A stretch of 64,000 nt of DNA, from NCBI GenBank assembly GCA_036583965.1, contig JAZBQD010000030.1, positions 114,834,048-114,898,047 on the forward strand, written 5' to 3'. Made by a program: the position numbers and the translations under genes. Each line of letters opens with the position of its first letter. Positions within the stretch are counted from its first letter, which is position 1. This stretch comes from Prunella strophiata. Its lineage: Eukaryota; Chordata; Aves; Passeriformes; Prunellidae. Below are positions 11,476-24,612 of the stretch, piece after piece. Below the pieces are notes generated by a model. The model was not told where the DNA came from and did no database searches. It worked only from the letters and a program-made list of their open reading frames with translations.

Positions 11476-13739
11476 TGATAAAGCACAGACAGTTCCCTCA
11501 GGGAAGTTTTGGTTTTTGAAGAACTCCTTGGGGTGTCTGCATTTCACAAGTAATGAAACCTGGCTCAGGTGTTGTGGCTCCCATCAAGTTCTGACATTTC
11601 CAGCTCTCAGGGGCACCCTGGAGCCTCCTGCTCAGCTCACAGGGCTGCCATGGGACAAAGGTTACACAGGGCTCACAGAATTATAAATTCAGAGAATTAT
11701 TTAGGGTGCAAAAGGATTTAAGATCATCAGGATAAACTTTCAAGGAGGCACCTTTCACTGACACAGTCCCACCTGTGCAGAGAAGCCCAGGACAGAGGGA
11801 TGGGCCAGGGGATAATGTGGATAAACACCACTGGATTCCAGATGGTGAGAGAGCAGCACCCAAACAAAGCCTGGCTTGGATTCCTGATTGATTTCCCTGG
11901 CTGCTGGATTGAGGAGTGCCATGGAAACAGCACCCTGTGACCTTTGCTGCATGACAGCACCTCCTGCCACTGCTCCAGCAGCAATCCTGGCAGGCAGCTG
12001 CCAACCTTTCCCTGGCCAAGAAGAGCCTTGGGAACACAGCTGGGGATGTCTCTGTGCCAAGCAGTTGGAACAAAGAGCCAGCACCAATCACTTTTTCATG
12101 CCCAGAGGTGCCTGACGATGTGAGCCTGCCAAAGACCTTTGGGATGATTCTGCTCAGTCTCCTGCTCTTTGTTGTCCTGGCATCAAAGGCAGAAACCATT
12201 TGAAACAAGGGACATTGCTGTGCCTGACAGTGAGAGGAGCTTCAGATCTCCACTCTCCTGATGGCTGAAAACCCTCTGATTTAATATACAAATAAATCCC
12301 CAGGTCAACCTATCCTGATTCAATACATAAATATATCCCTGGTTCAATTTATCCCAATTCACTACATAAATATATTCCTAACTCAGCTTATCCTGTGTGC
12401 TCTTGGCTAATTAAAATCCTTTATTTCTTGGCTTCTTTAATGTTAATTTCTTCCATCCTTCCTTTCCCCAGTGCCCTGACAGAGGTACCTGCTCTCCCTC
12501 TCCACACACAATTTATTAGGCTGAGCCTGCCAGTTCTCATTCCAACAACTCCCTGTGCTCCTCCACACAGATCCTCCTCAAAGCCAATGGACCCTCCAGT
12601 TCACAGCAGAAATGCTGGGGTGCAGTGCCTCAAGTTTTCACCTAAATTTTGGGTTGTTATCATTTGACCACAAAACATCCACAGCCTCAATTAAGTGTGC
12701 CCAGGCCTTGCACAAATAGCAATTTCCAAAGTGCAGGTGCCCACTGTGGTGGACTCAGGAACAGCCCTGGAAGGTTGTTGGAACCCTGGTTACTGAAAAT
12801 TCCAGACTTTCTGTGCTAACAAACACTGACCCCCAAGAGAACACTGCATTTGACCTGAAACTGTGGAGAAAGCTGCCAAAATTAAATGATAAAACTGGAA
12901 TTACGAGTGTGTAGTTTGAATAGAAGTGTATAATATCACATGGTAAAAAATGTGGAGTTTAAAGTTTTAGAATATAGTAAAATATAAAACAAAAGTTTTA
13001 AAGCAGAGGCTAGTCCTTTTTCACCTTCTTCTTCATAGGTTTAAGTAGTATTGTGTAATTAGATTAAAAAGTTCACATTACAAGTCACAAGTAGTTAGTT
13101 ACTAAGTTAAAAGTAAAAATAATTTAAGTGTTATTTCTTAATTAGACAGTTGATCCTTAAAAATCCTTATAGAAAGAGAGCTGCAACTCTATTTTTTATC
13201 TTGTTAGTAAAGTACTGTAAAACTCACAACTTGTAAGACTGTAACTAAATAAATAAAAACTAATAAACACCTAGGTCCAGGATACAACAACATACAAACA
13301 TGTAAAGAAACAGCACAAAGACATCAAAGTCAGTGAAGAAAAAGTCAAATCCCAAATAGGGAGGATGAGGAAATGCCTTAGTTTTAAGGCTGAAATCCTC
13401 TTGTAAAACCATAGAGAAAAACTCTTTTTCCCTTTAACACATGAAAGTATAGAGAGATGAAAGTGTTCAAATTGATATCAAACAAAAGCCTCCATACCAA
13501 AGTTAACAGATAGTAAAGTAGTTGTAATCTATAAGAATTTTAAACAGAGAGAGAGAGAGAAATTATAAGACCCTATACCCCCAAAGAGAAAAGAAGATCT
13601 CTATTCCCAGAGATAAAGATTATTTTAGAAATAAAAAAACCCCAAAAAGCCCAAAACAAACAACAACAACAACAACCACCTATAAAGATCAACAGCAGGT
13701 GCCACCAGCTTTGCTGCAGTGGAGCTGCCAATTAATCAC
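11476..13739. other. Intron between GART-like exons 13 and 12; no gene seen
   Basis: From about 12880 the sequence is AT-rich, with short simple repeats near 13547 (GAGAGAGA) and 13664 (CAACAA). No conserved frame, RNA gene or long repeat was recognised. Confidence 0.6.
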
Positions 13740-13852
13740 CTGCAGTTTGGGTCCAAGGCCCTTGGTCTGGGACACCAGGATGGGATCATCATAACCAGAA
13801 GCCTTCAGGTCAAAGAAAGCAGCAAAGCCTCCTCCTTCTGAGCCACCTCCTG
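13740..13852 (-). pseudogene. GART: GART-like exon 12 (AIRS, active-site loop altered)
   Basis: It reads GGGSEGGGFAAFFDLKASGY then DDPILVSQTKGLGPKLQ, aligning with GCKVDLGGFAGLFDLKAAGF and DPLLASGTDGVGTKLK. The nucleotide-binding GTDGVGTK loop is QTKGLGPK. Frame and splice sites are intact. Confidence 0.88.
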
Positions 13853-13929
13853 CTGAGGACAAACACAGCATGGGCTGCATTTATGGGAAATAAAACCCCC
13901 CAAAACTCTCACCAAGAAAAGAACTGCAA

Positions 13930-14280
13930 ATTATCCCAAATCCCTGGGGCTGGCACAGCCCTGCCAGCCCATGGAGTGCCAGCTGTGCCCCATGGCCACC
14001 TTGTCCCCAGCCCAGAGCACTCAGTGCCACCTGCAGGGGACACCTGCAGGGATGGGCACTGCAAAGCTCCCTGGGCAGCCCCTGCCAAGGCCTGAGCAGC
14101 CTTTCCATGGGCAAATTCCTGCTGCTGGCCAAGCTGAGCCTGCCCTGGCCCAGCCTGAGGCCGTTCCCTCTGCTCCTGTCCCTGTTCCCTGGAGCAGAGC
14201 CCGACCCCCCCGGCTGTGCCCTCCTGGCAGGGACTTGTGCAGAGCCACAAGGGCCCCCTGAGCCTCCTTTGCTCCAGGGT
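13930..14280 (-). mobile_element. CR1 fragment
   Basis: It shares CAGAGCACTCAGTGCCACCT and CCATGGGCAAATTCCTGCTG with 7255-7490 and 49557-49860. A TTTATTTATTTATTT run follows. Confidence 0.8.
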
Positions 14281-14549
14281 TTTTATTGCTATAATTTTAT
14301 TTATTTATTTATTTCCATTATCTTCCTCTCCGTTCTGCCCCTCTAAGAAGCCAAATCACCTCCATGGTAAGGCAGGCATTTGTTAATTAATCATTAGAGG
14401 AGTGACAAGAAAGAAATTAATTTTCTTTCTTTGTGCTGACCCCAGCCCAATTCCCAAGCTCAGTTTCAATGCCACAAGTGCATTGCTCAACCCCCAGGGA
14501 GAAAAAAACCAATACACTGAGGGAATTTTGAGATTCTTCCCAGCCCTAC

Positions 14550-14644
14550 CTGCCCTGGTGCCTCTCACAGCTGGAGTTTGTGGCAGAGGGCTCAAAGCCT
14601 CCCTGGTTCCAGCTCCCACCAGTCTGTCCTTGTACATCAGGGCC
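14550..14644 (-). pseudogene. GART: GART-like exon 11 (AIRS start, degenerate)
   Basis: It reads ALMYKDRLVGAGTREALSPL then PQTPAVRGTRA. Length (95 nt) and both phases match the exon encoding SLTYKESGVDIAAGNMLVKK, but only scattered residues (L, YK, V, L) survive and the AIRS GVDIAAGN motif is gone. Acceptor is CCCCTCAG, donor G|GTAGGG. The call rests mainly on length, phase and position. Confidence 0.7.
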
Positions 14645-14756
14645 CTGAGGGGAGGGAAGCACGAGCTGGCAGCAGCAGTGACCCTTTCTGCAGGGCCCAG
14701 CAGAGGTGGCCCAGATGTGAGGGGCAGGGAGGAACATCTGGGCCGTGCTCACGTAC

Positions 14757-14988
14757 AGGGGCTGGCGCAGCAGCCGCAGGCCCCGCTGCCCGATGTCCCT
14801 CCTGAAGGTGGCCCCCTGGAAGTGGATGGTGGCCACTCCCCTGTTGGCTTCTCCCAGGGCTTCCATCAGGTCCTGCCTGACAGCAGTGATGGACAGGACT
14901 CTGCCACCAGTTGTCACCACCCTGCCATCCTTCAGCGCTGTGCCCCCGTGGAACACCTGCAGCCCCAGCTCCTCGGCTTGCAGGAGCC
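14757..14988 (-). pseudogene. GART: GART-like exon 10 (GARS C-terminal part)
   Basis: A 232-nt exon reading GLLQAEELGLQVFHGGTALK, DGRVVTTGGRVLSITAVRQD and on to RRDIGQRGLRLLRQPL. It is in frame with the exon 9 fragments (split Gly codon) and the following exon, with acceptor TTTTTGCAG and donor CT|GTACGT. It is well conserved with the family. Confidence 0.9.
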
Positions 14989-15043
14989 CTGCAAAAATGA
15001 ATTTGGGGATTCTCTGAGGGATTAGAATTGCATTCTCTGTTGA

Positions 15044-15460
15044 CAATCTCAGAATTGAGGTGAGAAGAGCCCTTCAGGATCACCCAGTGCCACCCCAGCC
15101 CCACCAGCACCACCCCAAACCCTGTCCCCAAGGCCACATCCAGACTGCTCTGGGACAATCCCAGTGACTCCAAACCTCCCTGGGCAGCTCAGCCCAAGGC
15201 CTGACCACTCTGACAGGGGAATTTTCTTTCCCAATCTCCAACCTGAGCCTGCCCTGGTGCCATTTGAGGCCATTTCCTCTCCTCCTTTCCCTTGGGACAT
15301 GGCAGCAGAGCCTGACTCCCCCTCACTGCCCCTCCTGTCAGGAGCTGTGCAGAGCCACAAGGTCCCACCTGAGACTCCTCCAGGCTGAGCCCCTCCCCAG
15401 CTCCCTCAGCTGCTCCTCCCAGGATGTGTTTTCCAGACCTTTCCCCAGATCCATTACCTT
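15044..15460 (-). mobile_element. CR1 fragment, different subfamily
   Basis: Minus-oriented CR1 with AGCTGTGCAGAGCCACAAGG and CTCCCCAGCTCCCTCAGC. The latter matches the edge from which the 30-bp array at 49859 seems to have grown. Confidence 0.75.
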
Positions 15461-15609
15461 CTGTGGACAAAACCCTGAAGGTTGAAGTCCTTTATTCAGT
15501 CAAGGGAGAACAACAGAAATTCTCACCTTTGCTTTTTTTCTGAGAAACAGCATCATCAGTGAGAGGCATCCCACTGCACAGGCCCAGGAATCTCCTTCTG
15601 AGCCATTCC

Positions 15610-15990
15610 ATCACAGAATCCCAGACTGGTTTGGGCTGGGAGGGACCTCAGAGCCCACCCAGTGCCACCCCTGCCATGGCAGGGACACCTTCCCCTGTGC
15701 CAGGCTGCTCCCAGCCCCAGGGTCCAGCCTGGCCTTGGGCACTGCCAGGGATCCAGGGGCAGCCACAGCTGCTCTGGGCACCCTGTGCCAGGGCCTGCCC
15801 ACCCTCACAGGGAGGAAATTGTTCCTAATATCTGATCTAAATCTGTAATTTCTCAGTTTTGAGGCCATTCCCTGTGTGCTGTCCCTGCATGCCCTGGAAA
15901 CTGTTTCTCTCCATGTTCCCTGGGGCTCCTTCAGGCCCTGCAAGGCCACCCTGAGCTCAGCCCAAAGCTTCTCCTGTGCAGGTGAACAAT
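15610..15990 (-). mobile_element. CR1 LINE 3' fragment
   Basis: Minus-oriented CR1 3' end starting TCACAGAATCCCAGACTGG. Confidence 0.85.
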
Positions 15991-16544
15991 GCCAGCTGTG
16001 CCAGCCTTTCCTGCCAGCAGAGCTGCTCCATCCCTCTGCCCATCCTGGTGCCTCCATGGACTCTCTTCTACATCTCCACATCTGGGACACCCCAAAAGCA
16101 AAGAAAGAAATGCCACAGGAACAGAAATGTGGGATCCAGGAGCCCCCACAGGACACATCCTGTGCTCTCTCTGGGAGCTGTGGGTGATTTGTGCAGGTTT
16201 TCCTGCAGGAAATCCCAATCCACAGCCATTCCCTGCCTGCATTCTCCCCCCTCCCTGGCACTAAACCATCAGTGCTGATGTTACCTCTGCCTCCCCCACT
16301 ATCCCATCCTGCCCACTCCACACAATTCCCTCCAACACCTGGAACTGCTGCTCCTCAAACACTCACAGCTGGCTGCTCTGGCACAGGGAAGCAAAACTGC
16401 TCAAGGTTTGGAGTTTGTTTAGGTTCCTATTTTGAGGGAAGGATAAGGGAAGAGGAGGAACTGCTGCCATCACCTGGGGAAACAAGAACCAAGCACAGTT
16501 TTCTGCTTGCTACAGACTCAAGGGATTCTTCCACCTGACCCTGC

Positions 16545-16850
16545 TCCAACCCCTTTGCATCCTGTTTTAAGGAATACTCCAGAATAAAAAGTTTGTCAAG
16601 CTGTTAAAATCAGAGAATCACAGAATATCCTGAGCTGGAGGGACACATAGGGATCACCCAATCCCACCCCTGGACCTGCTTCAATGGAAATCCAACCCCC
16701 TTGCATCCTGTTTTAAGGAATACTCCAGAATAAAAAGTTTGTCAAGCTGTTAAAATTAGAGAATCACAGAATATCCTGAGTTGGAAAGACACACAAGGAT
16801 CACCCAGTCCCACCCCTGGCCCTGCACAGGACACCCCAACAATTCCACCC
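16545..16850 (-). repeat. Two-copy duplication of about 145 bp containing a CR1 end
   Basis: TTGCATCCTGTTTTAAGGAA followed by AGAATCACAGAATATCCTGA occurs at about 16553 and again at about 16702 with a few changes. The second half is a short CR1 3' end. Confidence 0.75.
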
Positions 16851-17369
16851 TGGAAGCATCATCTGAAAATATGTGATTCAATGTGAAAAAGAGAATAAAA
16901 ACTAATAAACCCCATGAAACTCTGAAGTGGAAGATAATAACGGAATAATAACATAATAATTAATTAAATAATAATAATATAATTATAATGAATATAAGAA
17001 ATAAGAAAGAAGAAATAATAAAATTATAATAAATATAATAAAAGAATGGATTGAATCCCATTGGTTTGACTCTCTCTTTTTTTGTGATTAACAAGCAGGG
17101 GGTCAGAAACCCTGCCAGGGACAAGGCACCAGAGCATCACCTTGTCCCTGTCAGTGGAGGGTCCCCAGAGAGAAAATGCCAAAACTGGGGAGCCCTGGCC
17201 AGGAGCTGAGGGGCTGGGCTGGGCTGGAGAGGGAGGGACTGGCAGGGCAGGAGCTGAGCAGGCAGAAATGGTTCTGCAACACTTCCCTCTGATTTTAAAC
17301 ACTGTAAAAATCCCCATGGGATCCTGAACCAGGAGTGCAGGAACAGAGGAAATGGATATTGAGCACCTG

Positions 17370-19810
17370 CATGAATCCTGAATACCTATCTCCAATATCT
17401 AAATGAATATTGAATACCTGGATGAATCCTGAATATTTAAATCCAATATCCAAATAAATATTGATATATAAATGAATATTGAATATCTGCATGAATCTTG
17501 AATATCTATATCCAATATCCAAATTAATATTGATATCTAAATGAATATTGAATACCTGGATTAATCCTGAATATTTAAATCCAATATCCAAATGGTATTG
17601 ATATCTAAATGAATATTGAATACCTGTATAAATCCTGAATATCTATATCCAATATCCAAATGAATATTGATATCTAAATGAATATTGAATACCTGGATTA
17701 ATCCTGAATATTTAAATCCAATATCCAAATGATATTGATATCTAAATGAATATTGAATACCTGTATAAATCCTGAATATCTGTATCCAATATCCAAATGG
17801 ATATTGAATACCTGCATGAATCCTGAGTATTTATATTCAATATCCAAATGAATATTGATATCTAAATGAATATTGAATATCTGTATGAATCCTGAATATC
17901 TATATCCAATATCCAAATGGTATTGATATCTAAATGAATATTGAATATCTGTATGAATCCTGAATATCTATATCCAATATCCAAATGAATATTGAATACC
18001 TGTATAAATCCTGAATATCTATATCCAATATCCAAATGAATATTGAATATCTGTATGAATCCTGAATATCTATATCCAATATCCAAATGAATATTGATAT
18101 CTAAATGAATATTGAATATCTGTATGAATCCTGAATATCTATATCCAATATCCAAATGAATATTGATATCTAAATGAATATTGAATATCTGTATGAATCC
18201 TGAATATCTATATCCAATATCCAAATGAATATTGAATATCTGTATGAATCCTGAATATCTATATCCAATATCCAAATGAATATTGAATACCTGTATAAAT
18301 CCTGAATATCTATATCCAATATCCAAATGAATATTGAATATCTGTATGAATCCTGAATATCTATATCCAATATCCAAATGAATATTGAATATCTGTATGA
18401 ATCCTGAATATCTATATCCAATATCCAAATGAATATTGAATACCTGCATGAATCCTGAATATCTATATCCAATATCCAAATGAATATTGATATCTAAATG
18501 AATATTGAATACCTGTATAAATCCTGAATATCTATATCCAATATCCAAATGAATATTGAATACCTGCATGAATCCTGAATATCTATATCCAATATCCAAA
18601 TGGTATTGATATCTAAATGAATATTGAATACCTGTATAAATCCTGAATATCTATATCCAATATCCAAATGAATATTGAATACCTGTATAAATCCTGAATA
18701 TCTATATCCAATATCCAAATGGTATTGATATCTAAATGAATATTGAATACCTGCATGAATCCTGAATATCTATATCCAATATCCAAATGAATATTGATAT
18801 CTAAATGAATATTGAATACCTGTATAAATCCTGAATATCTATATCCAATATCCAAATGAATATTGAATACCTGCATGAATCCTGAATATCTATATCCAAT
18901 ATCCAAATGGTATTGATATCTAAATGAATATTGAATATCTGTATGAATCCTGAATATCTATATCCAATATCCAAATGAATATTGATATCTAAATGAATAT
19001 TGAATATCTGTATGAATCCTGAATATCTATATCCAATATCCAAATGGTATTGATATCTAAATGAATATTGAATACCTGTATAAATCCTGAATATCTATAT
19101 CCAATATCCAAATGAATATTGATATCTAAATGAATATTGAATACCTGCATGAATCCTGAATATCTATATCCAATATCCAAATGGTATTGATATCTAAATG
19201 AATATTGAATACCTGTATAAATCCTGAATATCTATATCCAATATCCAAATGAATATTGATATCTAAATGAATATTGAATATCTGTATGAATCCTGAATAT
19301 CTATATCCAATATCCAAATGGTATTGATATCTAAATGAATATTGAATATCTGTATGAATCCTGAATATCTATATCCAATATCCAAATGGTATTGATATCT
19401 AAATGAATATTGAATATCTGTATGAATCCTGAATATCTATATCCAATATCCAAATGGTATTGATATCTAAATGAATATTGAATACCTGGATTAATCCTGA
19501 ATATTTAAATCCAATATCCAAATGAATATTGAATACCTGTATAAATCCTGAATATCTATATCCAATATCCAAATGGTATTGATATCTAAATGAATATTGA
19601 ATATCTGTATGAATCCTGAATATCTATATCCAATATCCAAATGAATATTGAATACCTGTATAAATCCTGAATATCTATATCCAATATCCAAATGAATATT
19701 GAACATCTATATCTAATACATGTATATAGAATATCTGTTCTAATATCTATATGAATATTGAACACCTACATGAATATTGAATATCTATCTCTAATATCTA
19801 AGTTAATATT
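17370..19810. repeat. AT-rich 51/69-bp tandem array
   Basis: The core unit is 51 bp (starting AATATTGAATATCTGTATGA) and is interspersed with longer units that carry an extra ATTGATATCTAAATG block, giving about 66-69 bp. Both lengths keep frame 3, hence long minus-strand frames of IHLDIGYRYSGFIQ type that are not genes. Edges are degenerate on both sides. It lies in the intron between GART-like exons 9 and 10. Confidence 0.92.
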
Positions 19811-19875
19811 CAATACATAAATACAGAATATCCCAATGCCCACCTTGCCCAGACCCTGGAGCCCTGTGAGGAAGT

Positions 19876-22409
19876 AATTAAATAATTAACAAGCTCCCAG
19901 AGTTACCTGTCACCTCCATGCCTTTGTCAGAGTCCCCTGGGTATCCTGGGCTGGCCATGACCAGGATTAACCAGTAATTAATTAATTAACAAGCTCCCAG
20001 AGTTACCTGTCACCTCCATGCCTTTGTCAGAGTCCCCTGGGTATCCTGGGCTGGCCATGACCAGGATTAACCAGTAATTAATTAATTAACAAGCTCCCAG
20101 AGTTACCTGTTACCTCCATGCCTTTGTCAGAGTCCCCTGGGTATCCTGGGCTGGCCATGACCAGGATTAACCAGTAATTAATTAATTAACAAGCTCCCAG
20201 AGTTACCTGTCACCTCCATGCCTTTGTCAGAGTCCCCTGGGTATCCTGGGCTGGCCATGACCAGGATTAACCAGTAATTAATTAATTAACAAGCTCCCAG
20301 AGTTACCTGTTACCTCCATGCCTTTGTCAGAGTCCCCTGGGTATCCTGGGCTGGCCATGACCAGGATTAACCAGTAATTAATTAATTAACAAGCTCCCAG
20401 AGTTACCTGTCACCTCCATGCCTTTGTCAGAGTCCCCTGGGTATCCTGGGCTGGCCATGACCAGGATTAACCAGTAATTAATTAATTAACAAGCTCCCAG
20501 AGTTACCTGTTACCTCCATGCCTTTGTCAGAGTCCCCTGGGTATCCTGGGCTGGCCATGACCAGGATTAACCAGTAATTAATTAATTAACAAGCTCCCAG
20601 AGTTACCTGTCACCTCCATGCCTTTGTCAGAGTCCCCTGGGTATCCTGGGCTGGCCATGACCAGGATTAACCAGTAATTAATTAATTAACAAGCTCCCAG
20701 AGTTACCTGTCACCTCCATGCCTTTGTCAGAGTCCCCTGGGTATCCTGGGCTGGCCATGACCAGGATTAACCAGTAATTAATTAATTAACAAGCTCCCAG
20801 AGTTACCTGTCACCTCCATGCCTTTGTCAGAGTCCCCTGGGTATCCTGGGCTGGCCATGACCAGGATTAACCAGTAATTAATTAATTAACAAGCTCCCAG
20901 AGTTACCTGTTACCTCCATGCCTTTGTCAGAGTCCCCTGGGTATCCTGGGCTGGCCATGACCAGGATTAACCAGTAATTAATTAATTAACAAGCTCCCAG
21001 AGTTACCTGTCACCTCCATGCCTTTGTCAGAGTCCCCTGGGTATCCTGGGCTGGCCATGACCAGGATTAACCAGTAATTAATTAATTAACAAGCTCCCAG
21101 AGTTACCTGTCACCTCCATGCCTTTGTCAGAGTCCCCTGGGTATCCTGGGCTGGCCATGACCAGGATTAACCAGTAATTAATTAATTAACAAGCTCCCAG
21201 AGTTACCTGTCACCTCCATGCCTTTGTCAGAGTCCCCTGGGTATCCTGGGCTGGCCATGACCAGGATTAACCAGTAATTAATTAATTAACAAGCTCCCAG
21301 AGTTACCTGTCACCTCCATGCCTTTGTCAGAGTCCCCTGGGTATCCTGGGCTGGCCATGACCAGGATTAACCAGTAATTAATTAATTAACAAGCTCCCAG
21401 AGTTACCTGTCACCTCCATGCCTTTGTCAGAGTCCCCTGGGTATCCTGGGCTGGCCATGACCAGGATTAACCAGTAATTAATTAATTAACAAGCTCCCAG
21501 AGTTACCTGTCACCTCCATGCCTTTGTCAGAGTCCCCTGGGTATCCTGGGCTGGCCATGACCAGGATTAACCAGTAATTAATTAATTAACAAGCTCCCAG
21601 AGTTACCTGTCACCTCCATGCCTTTGTCAGAGTCCCCTGGGTATCCTGGGCTGGCCATGACCAGGATTAACCAGTAATTAATTAATTAACAAGCTCCCAG
21701 AGTTACCTGTCACCTCCATGCCTTTGTCAGAGTCCCCTGGGTATCCTGGGCTGGCCATGACCAGGATTAACCAGTAATTAATTAATTAACAAGCTCCCAG
21801 AGTTACCTGTTACCTCCATGCCTTTGTCAGAGTCCCCTGGGTATCCTGGGCTGGCCATGACCAGGATTAACCAGTAATTAATTAATTAACAAGCTCCCAG
21901 AGTTACCTGTCACCTCCATGCCTTGGTCAGAGTCCCCTGGGTATCCTGGGCTGGCCATGACCAGGATTAACCAGTAATTAATTAATTAACAAGCTCCCAG
22001 AGTTACCTGTCACCTCCATGCCTTTGTCAGAGTCCCCTGGGTATCCTGGGCTGGCCATGACCAGGATTAACCAGTAATTAATTAATTAACAAGCTCCCAG
22101 AGTTACCTGTCACCTCCATGCCTTTGTCAGAGTCCCCTGGGTATCCTGGGCTGGCCATGACCAGGATTAACCAGTAATTAATTAATTAACAAGCTCCCAG
22201 AGTTACCTGTTACCTCCATGCCTTTGTCAGAGTCCCCTGGGTATCCTGGGCTGGCCATGACCAGGATTAACCAGTAATTAATTAATTAACAAGCTCCCAG
22301 AGTTACCTGTCACCTCCATGCCTTTGTCAGAGTCCCCTGGGTATCCTGGGCTGGCCATGACCAGGATTAACCAGTAATTAATTAATTAACAAGCTCCCAG
22401 AGTTAGCTG
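19876..22409 (-). repeat. GART: 100-bp tandem array carrying 25 copies of GART exon 9 3' end plus splice donor
   Basis: The unit is exactly 100 bp and almost identical between copies. On the minus strand each encodes LVMASPGYPGDSDKGMEVT followed by G|GTAACT, matching the end of the GARS exon VVMASKGYPGDYTKGVEIT and its donor, then short intron sequence with TTAATTAATTAATTA. No AG acceptor precedes the coding part in frame (a TAA lies 10 codons before the ATG of VMAS), and the exon's first half (VILPLLKSDLYEV...) is absent between here and exon 8. Copies differ mainly by a silent GTG/GTA change and one K-to-Q change near 21925. Copy number may be affected by assembly. Confidence 0.9.
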
Positions 22410-22541
22410 ATGAGCCAAAATTTTAAGTTACCTCAGACATTGTCTAAGATGTTCACATCCAAATTATTCCCTAGAAATAAACTACAACAGTAAGAAGTAA
22501 AAGAATGGAGCATCTTTAATTTTCCAGTGTGTTCCACTCAC

Positions 22542-22627
22542 CTGACACTGGGGATCCCCAAACTGGCATTTGAAGTTTAAAACCTTCACCCCCTCTTTGG
22601 TCAGCATCAAACCTGTTTGCAGCACAC
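22542..22627 (-). pseudogene. GART: GART-like exon 8 (GARS metal site lost)
   Basis: It reads GVLQTGLMLTKEGVKVLNFK then CQFGDPQCQ, with intact frame (86 nt) and splice sites. The family has EFNCRFGDPECQ: the Glu and Asn that bind Mg/ATP in the ATP-grasp fold are Asn and Lys here, so GARS activity would be lost. Confidence 0.9.
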
Positions 22628-23374
22628 CTGGACACAAAGCCAAGCAAATGAACTTAAACATTTCTTTCTTTCTTTTAAGAACTCCCTTTAAAAGACAAGG
22701 AGCATTTTGAAGCATTCTGCAAATCAGAAGTTGTTAGGAGCAAGAGTTCTGCAAGCCATAATAATTCCCAAATATCCCTAAAAGTGACAAGCAGCCACCT
22801 GAGGAGCAGGACACCACATTTTAAACCCCACAAATCAAAGCTTCTCTGGCATCGTGCACCCAACTCCATCCTTACTCAACTCCCACTCTATTCTTACTCA
22901 GGCATTGTAAAAAAGGCCCCAAAAAGGCAGAATTTGAAGGTGGGTGGGAGCCCAATCTCTTTAGAGATCTGAGATCTCCTCAGTGCCAACAGCAGCCCCT
23001 TAAGTGGCACCTGTGGGCACCACCTGCCTTTTCCAAAACAGCCTCTGGATAAAGATCTGGAGAAAATGGACGTTGTTGTATGTAGGAGTGAGCAGTACTG
23101 CAGGACTGAAGCATATGCTCTGCCCTGAACTGCAAATAAATCTGTTTTGTTTAAAAATATTTAATAAAATCATGGTGTTTTAAGGAAACAAGGCCAAAGT
23201 TCTCTCCCAAACAAAGAGCTGTGAACCAATTGAGTGAGGCTTAACACTGCATGAAAAATGAGCTGCTGCTGGGTTATTTTTAAAAAAAACCAAAACATCT
23301 GGAACTCAGAAGCAGCCTCTGCCAATGGAATGACCTGGAGAGGGGCTGACCTTGGTTTTCAGGTGCTCACTCAC

Positions 23375-23462
23375 CTACATAGGCTGCTCCTTCTTGCCTC
23401 AAGCTGTCCACGATGTGCTGGAGGATTGCACCCCTGATTTGCTCTAGAAGAGCCTCTGGAAC
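23375..23462 (-). pseudogene. GART: GART-like exon 7 (GARS)
   Basis: It reads VPEALLEQIRGAILQHIVDS then LRQEGAAYVG, matching the family's VSNDLLLKIKDTVLQRTVDG-type helix and QEGTPYTG. It is 88 nt with an intact frame and clean splice sites (CAG acceptor, AG|GTGAGT donor). Confidence 0.88.
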
Positions 23463-23607
23463 CTGACAACCAAATGAAAGCCATGAGGCAGTGTGGAATC
23501 TGCTGGCCTTGCTGGAAGGGACTGGGCAGGTGTTGTATTGCACTAAACAGGTATTTAGTTGGTAATTGTTTTTGCACTGGGTGTTTGGGTCCATTTGCAC
23601 TGTGCAG

Positions 23608-24190
23608 TGTCAGAACCCAGCACATCCCTCTGGCTGTCCCTGGATGGCTCCAGCCCCTGGCAGGGGGCTCAGAGCCCTTGGCACAGAGCCCACGACCCCT
23701 GTGCCTTGGATTTTGAGCCATGGAAAAAATTGCCAACCTTATATGAAGAGTTACAAGCCACACAAATTAAGTAGAATAATAATAAGTTTATCACAGGGTG
23801 AAAATGCAGAATTTTAGGATTTTTTTAGAACAAGGGTTCAGGGGTCAAGATGGAGGAATTTGGGTGTGTTCTGTCCTTCTTTCTCCTTTTTCACAGCCTC
23901 CATCTTCTGGGTGATGGTGGCACTTTTGGATTGGTTTAGAGTAGAGTTGGACTGTGTAACACAGGTGATAGGTATTGGAAAATAACTGTAAATAATGTAC
24001 AGGTAGTTTTTAGTATAAAAAGATAACACCACTCAGAGGTGGGCAGTGCACCGTGGACTGGCCTACTGAAAAGATCTCGGTTGGTCAGGGAGAAAATTTG
24101 TTAGCTAAGAAATAATAAACAACCTTGAAAACTGCACAAGAAGACTCCTGACTCCTTTGGTTCTCAGGCCAGAACACAGAGACTTTCTCA
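23608..24190 (+). mobile_element. LTR, copy 2 of 2, with possible target duplication
   Basis: Same element as 8131-8717, from TGTCAGAACCCAGCAC to GACTTTCTCA. CTGTGCAG precedes the element and follows it, which looks like a target-site duplication of a solo LTR. It lies in the intron upstream of GART-like exon 7. Confidence 0.75.
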
Positions 24191-24612
24191 CTGTGCAGGG
24201 CTCAGGAGGTGCCTGAGGTGTTTGCTGCTGTCCCCCCCAGCCCTGCCCCTTGCCCTGGGGCGCTGCTGTCTGAGGGGTGGAATCTCCCTGCTCTGCCTCC
24301 CGAGGAGGTTGGGCTGCTTCTGGGACTGGAACCTGGCCTGAGCACAGTCAGGGTGCTTCTGTCCTTGGAGAAACACCCCCTGAAAATGTGGTGGGGACAG
24401 GGCTTTAAACACCAGCAAGGACCCCAGGGGATGTTCAGGGCACAAAGGCACACAGGGAATTCTGACGGGAGCAGAGAAACACAAAGTTCAGGAATAACAG
24501 AAGAGGTAAAAGAGAGGCTGCTCCAGAGGATGAAACCCCAAAGAAAGGCTGTTCAGCTGTGAGCACTCCAGCAGCACAAGGGCCCCAGGGGCTGTGCTGA
24601 GCACAGCTGGGG

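Noticed and set aside
17370..19810. Repetitive protein gene with IHLDIGYRYSGFIQ repeats
   Set aside because: The 51/69-bp AT-rich units keep frame by length. Flanks are non-coding and the array sits inside a pseudogene intron.
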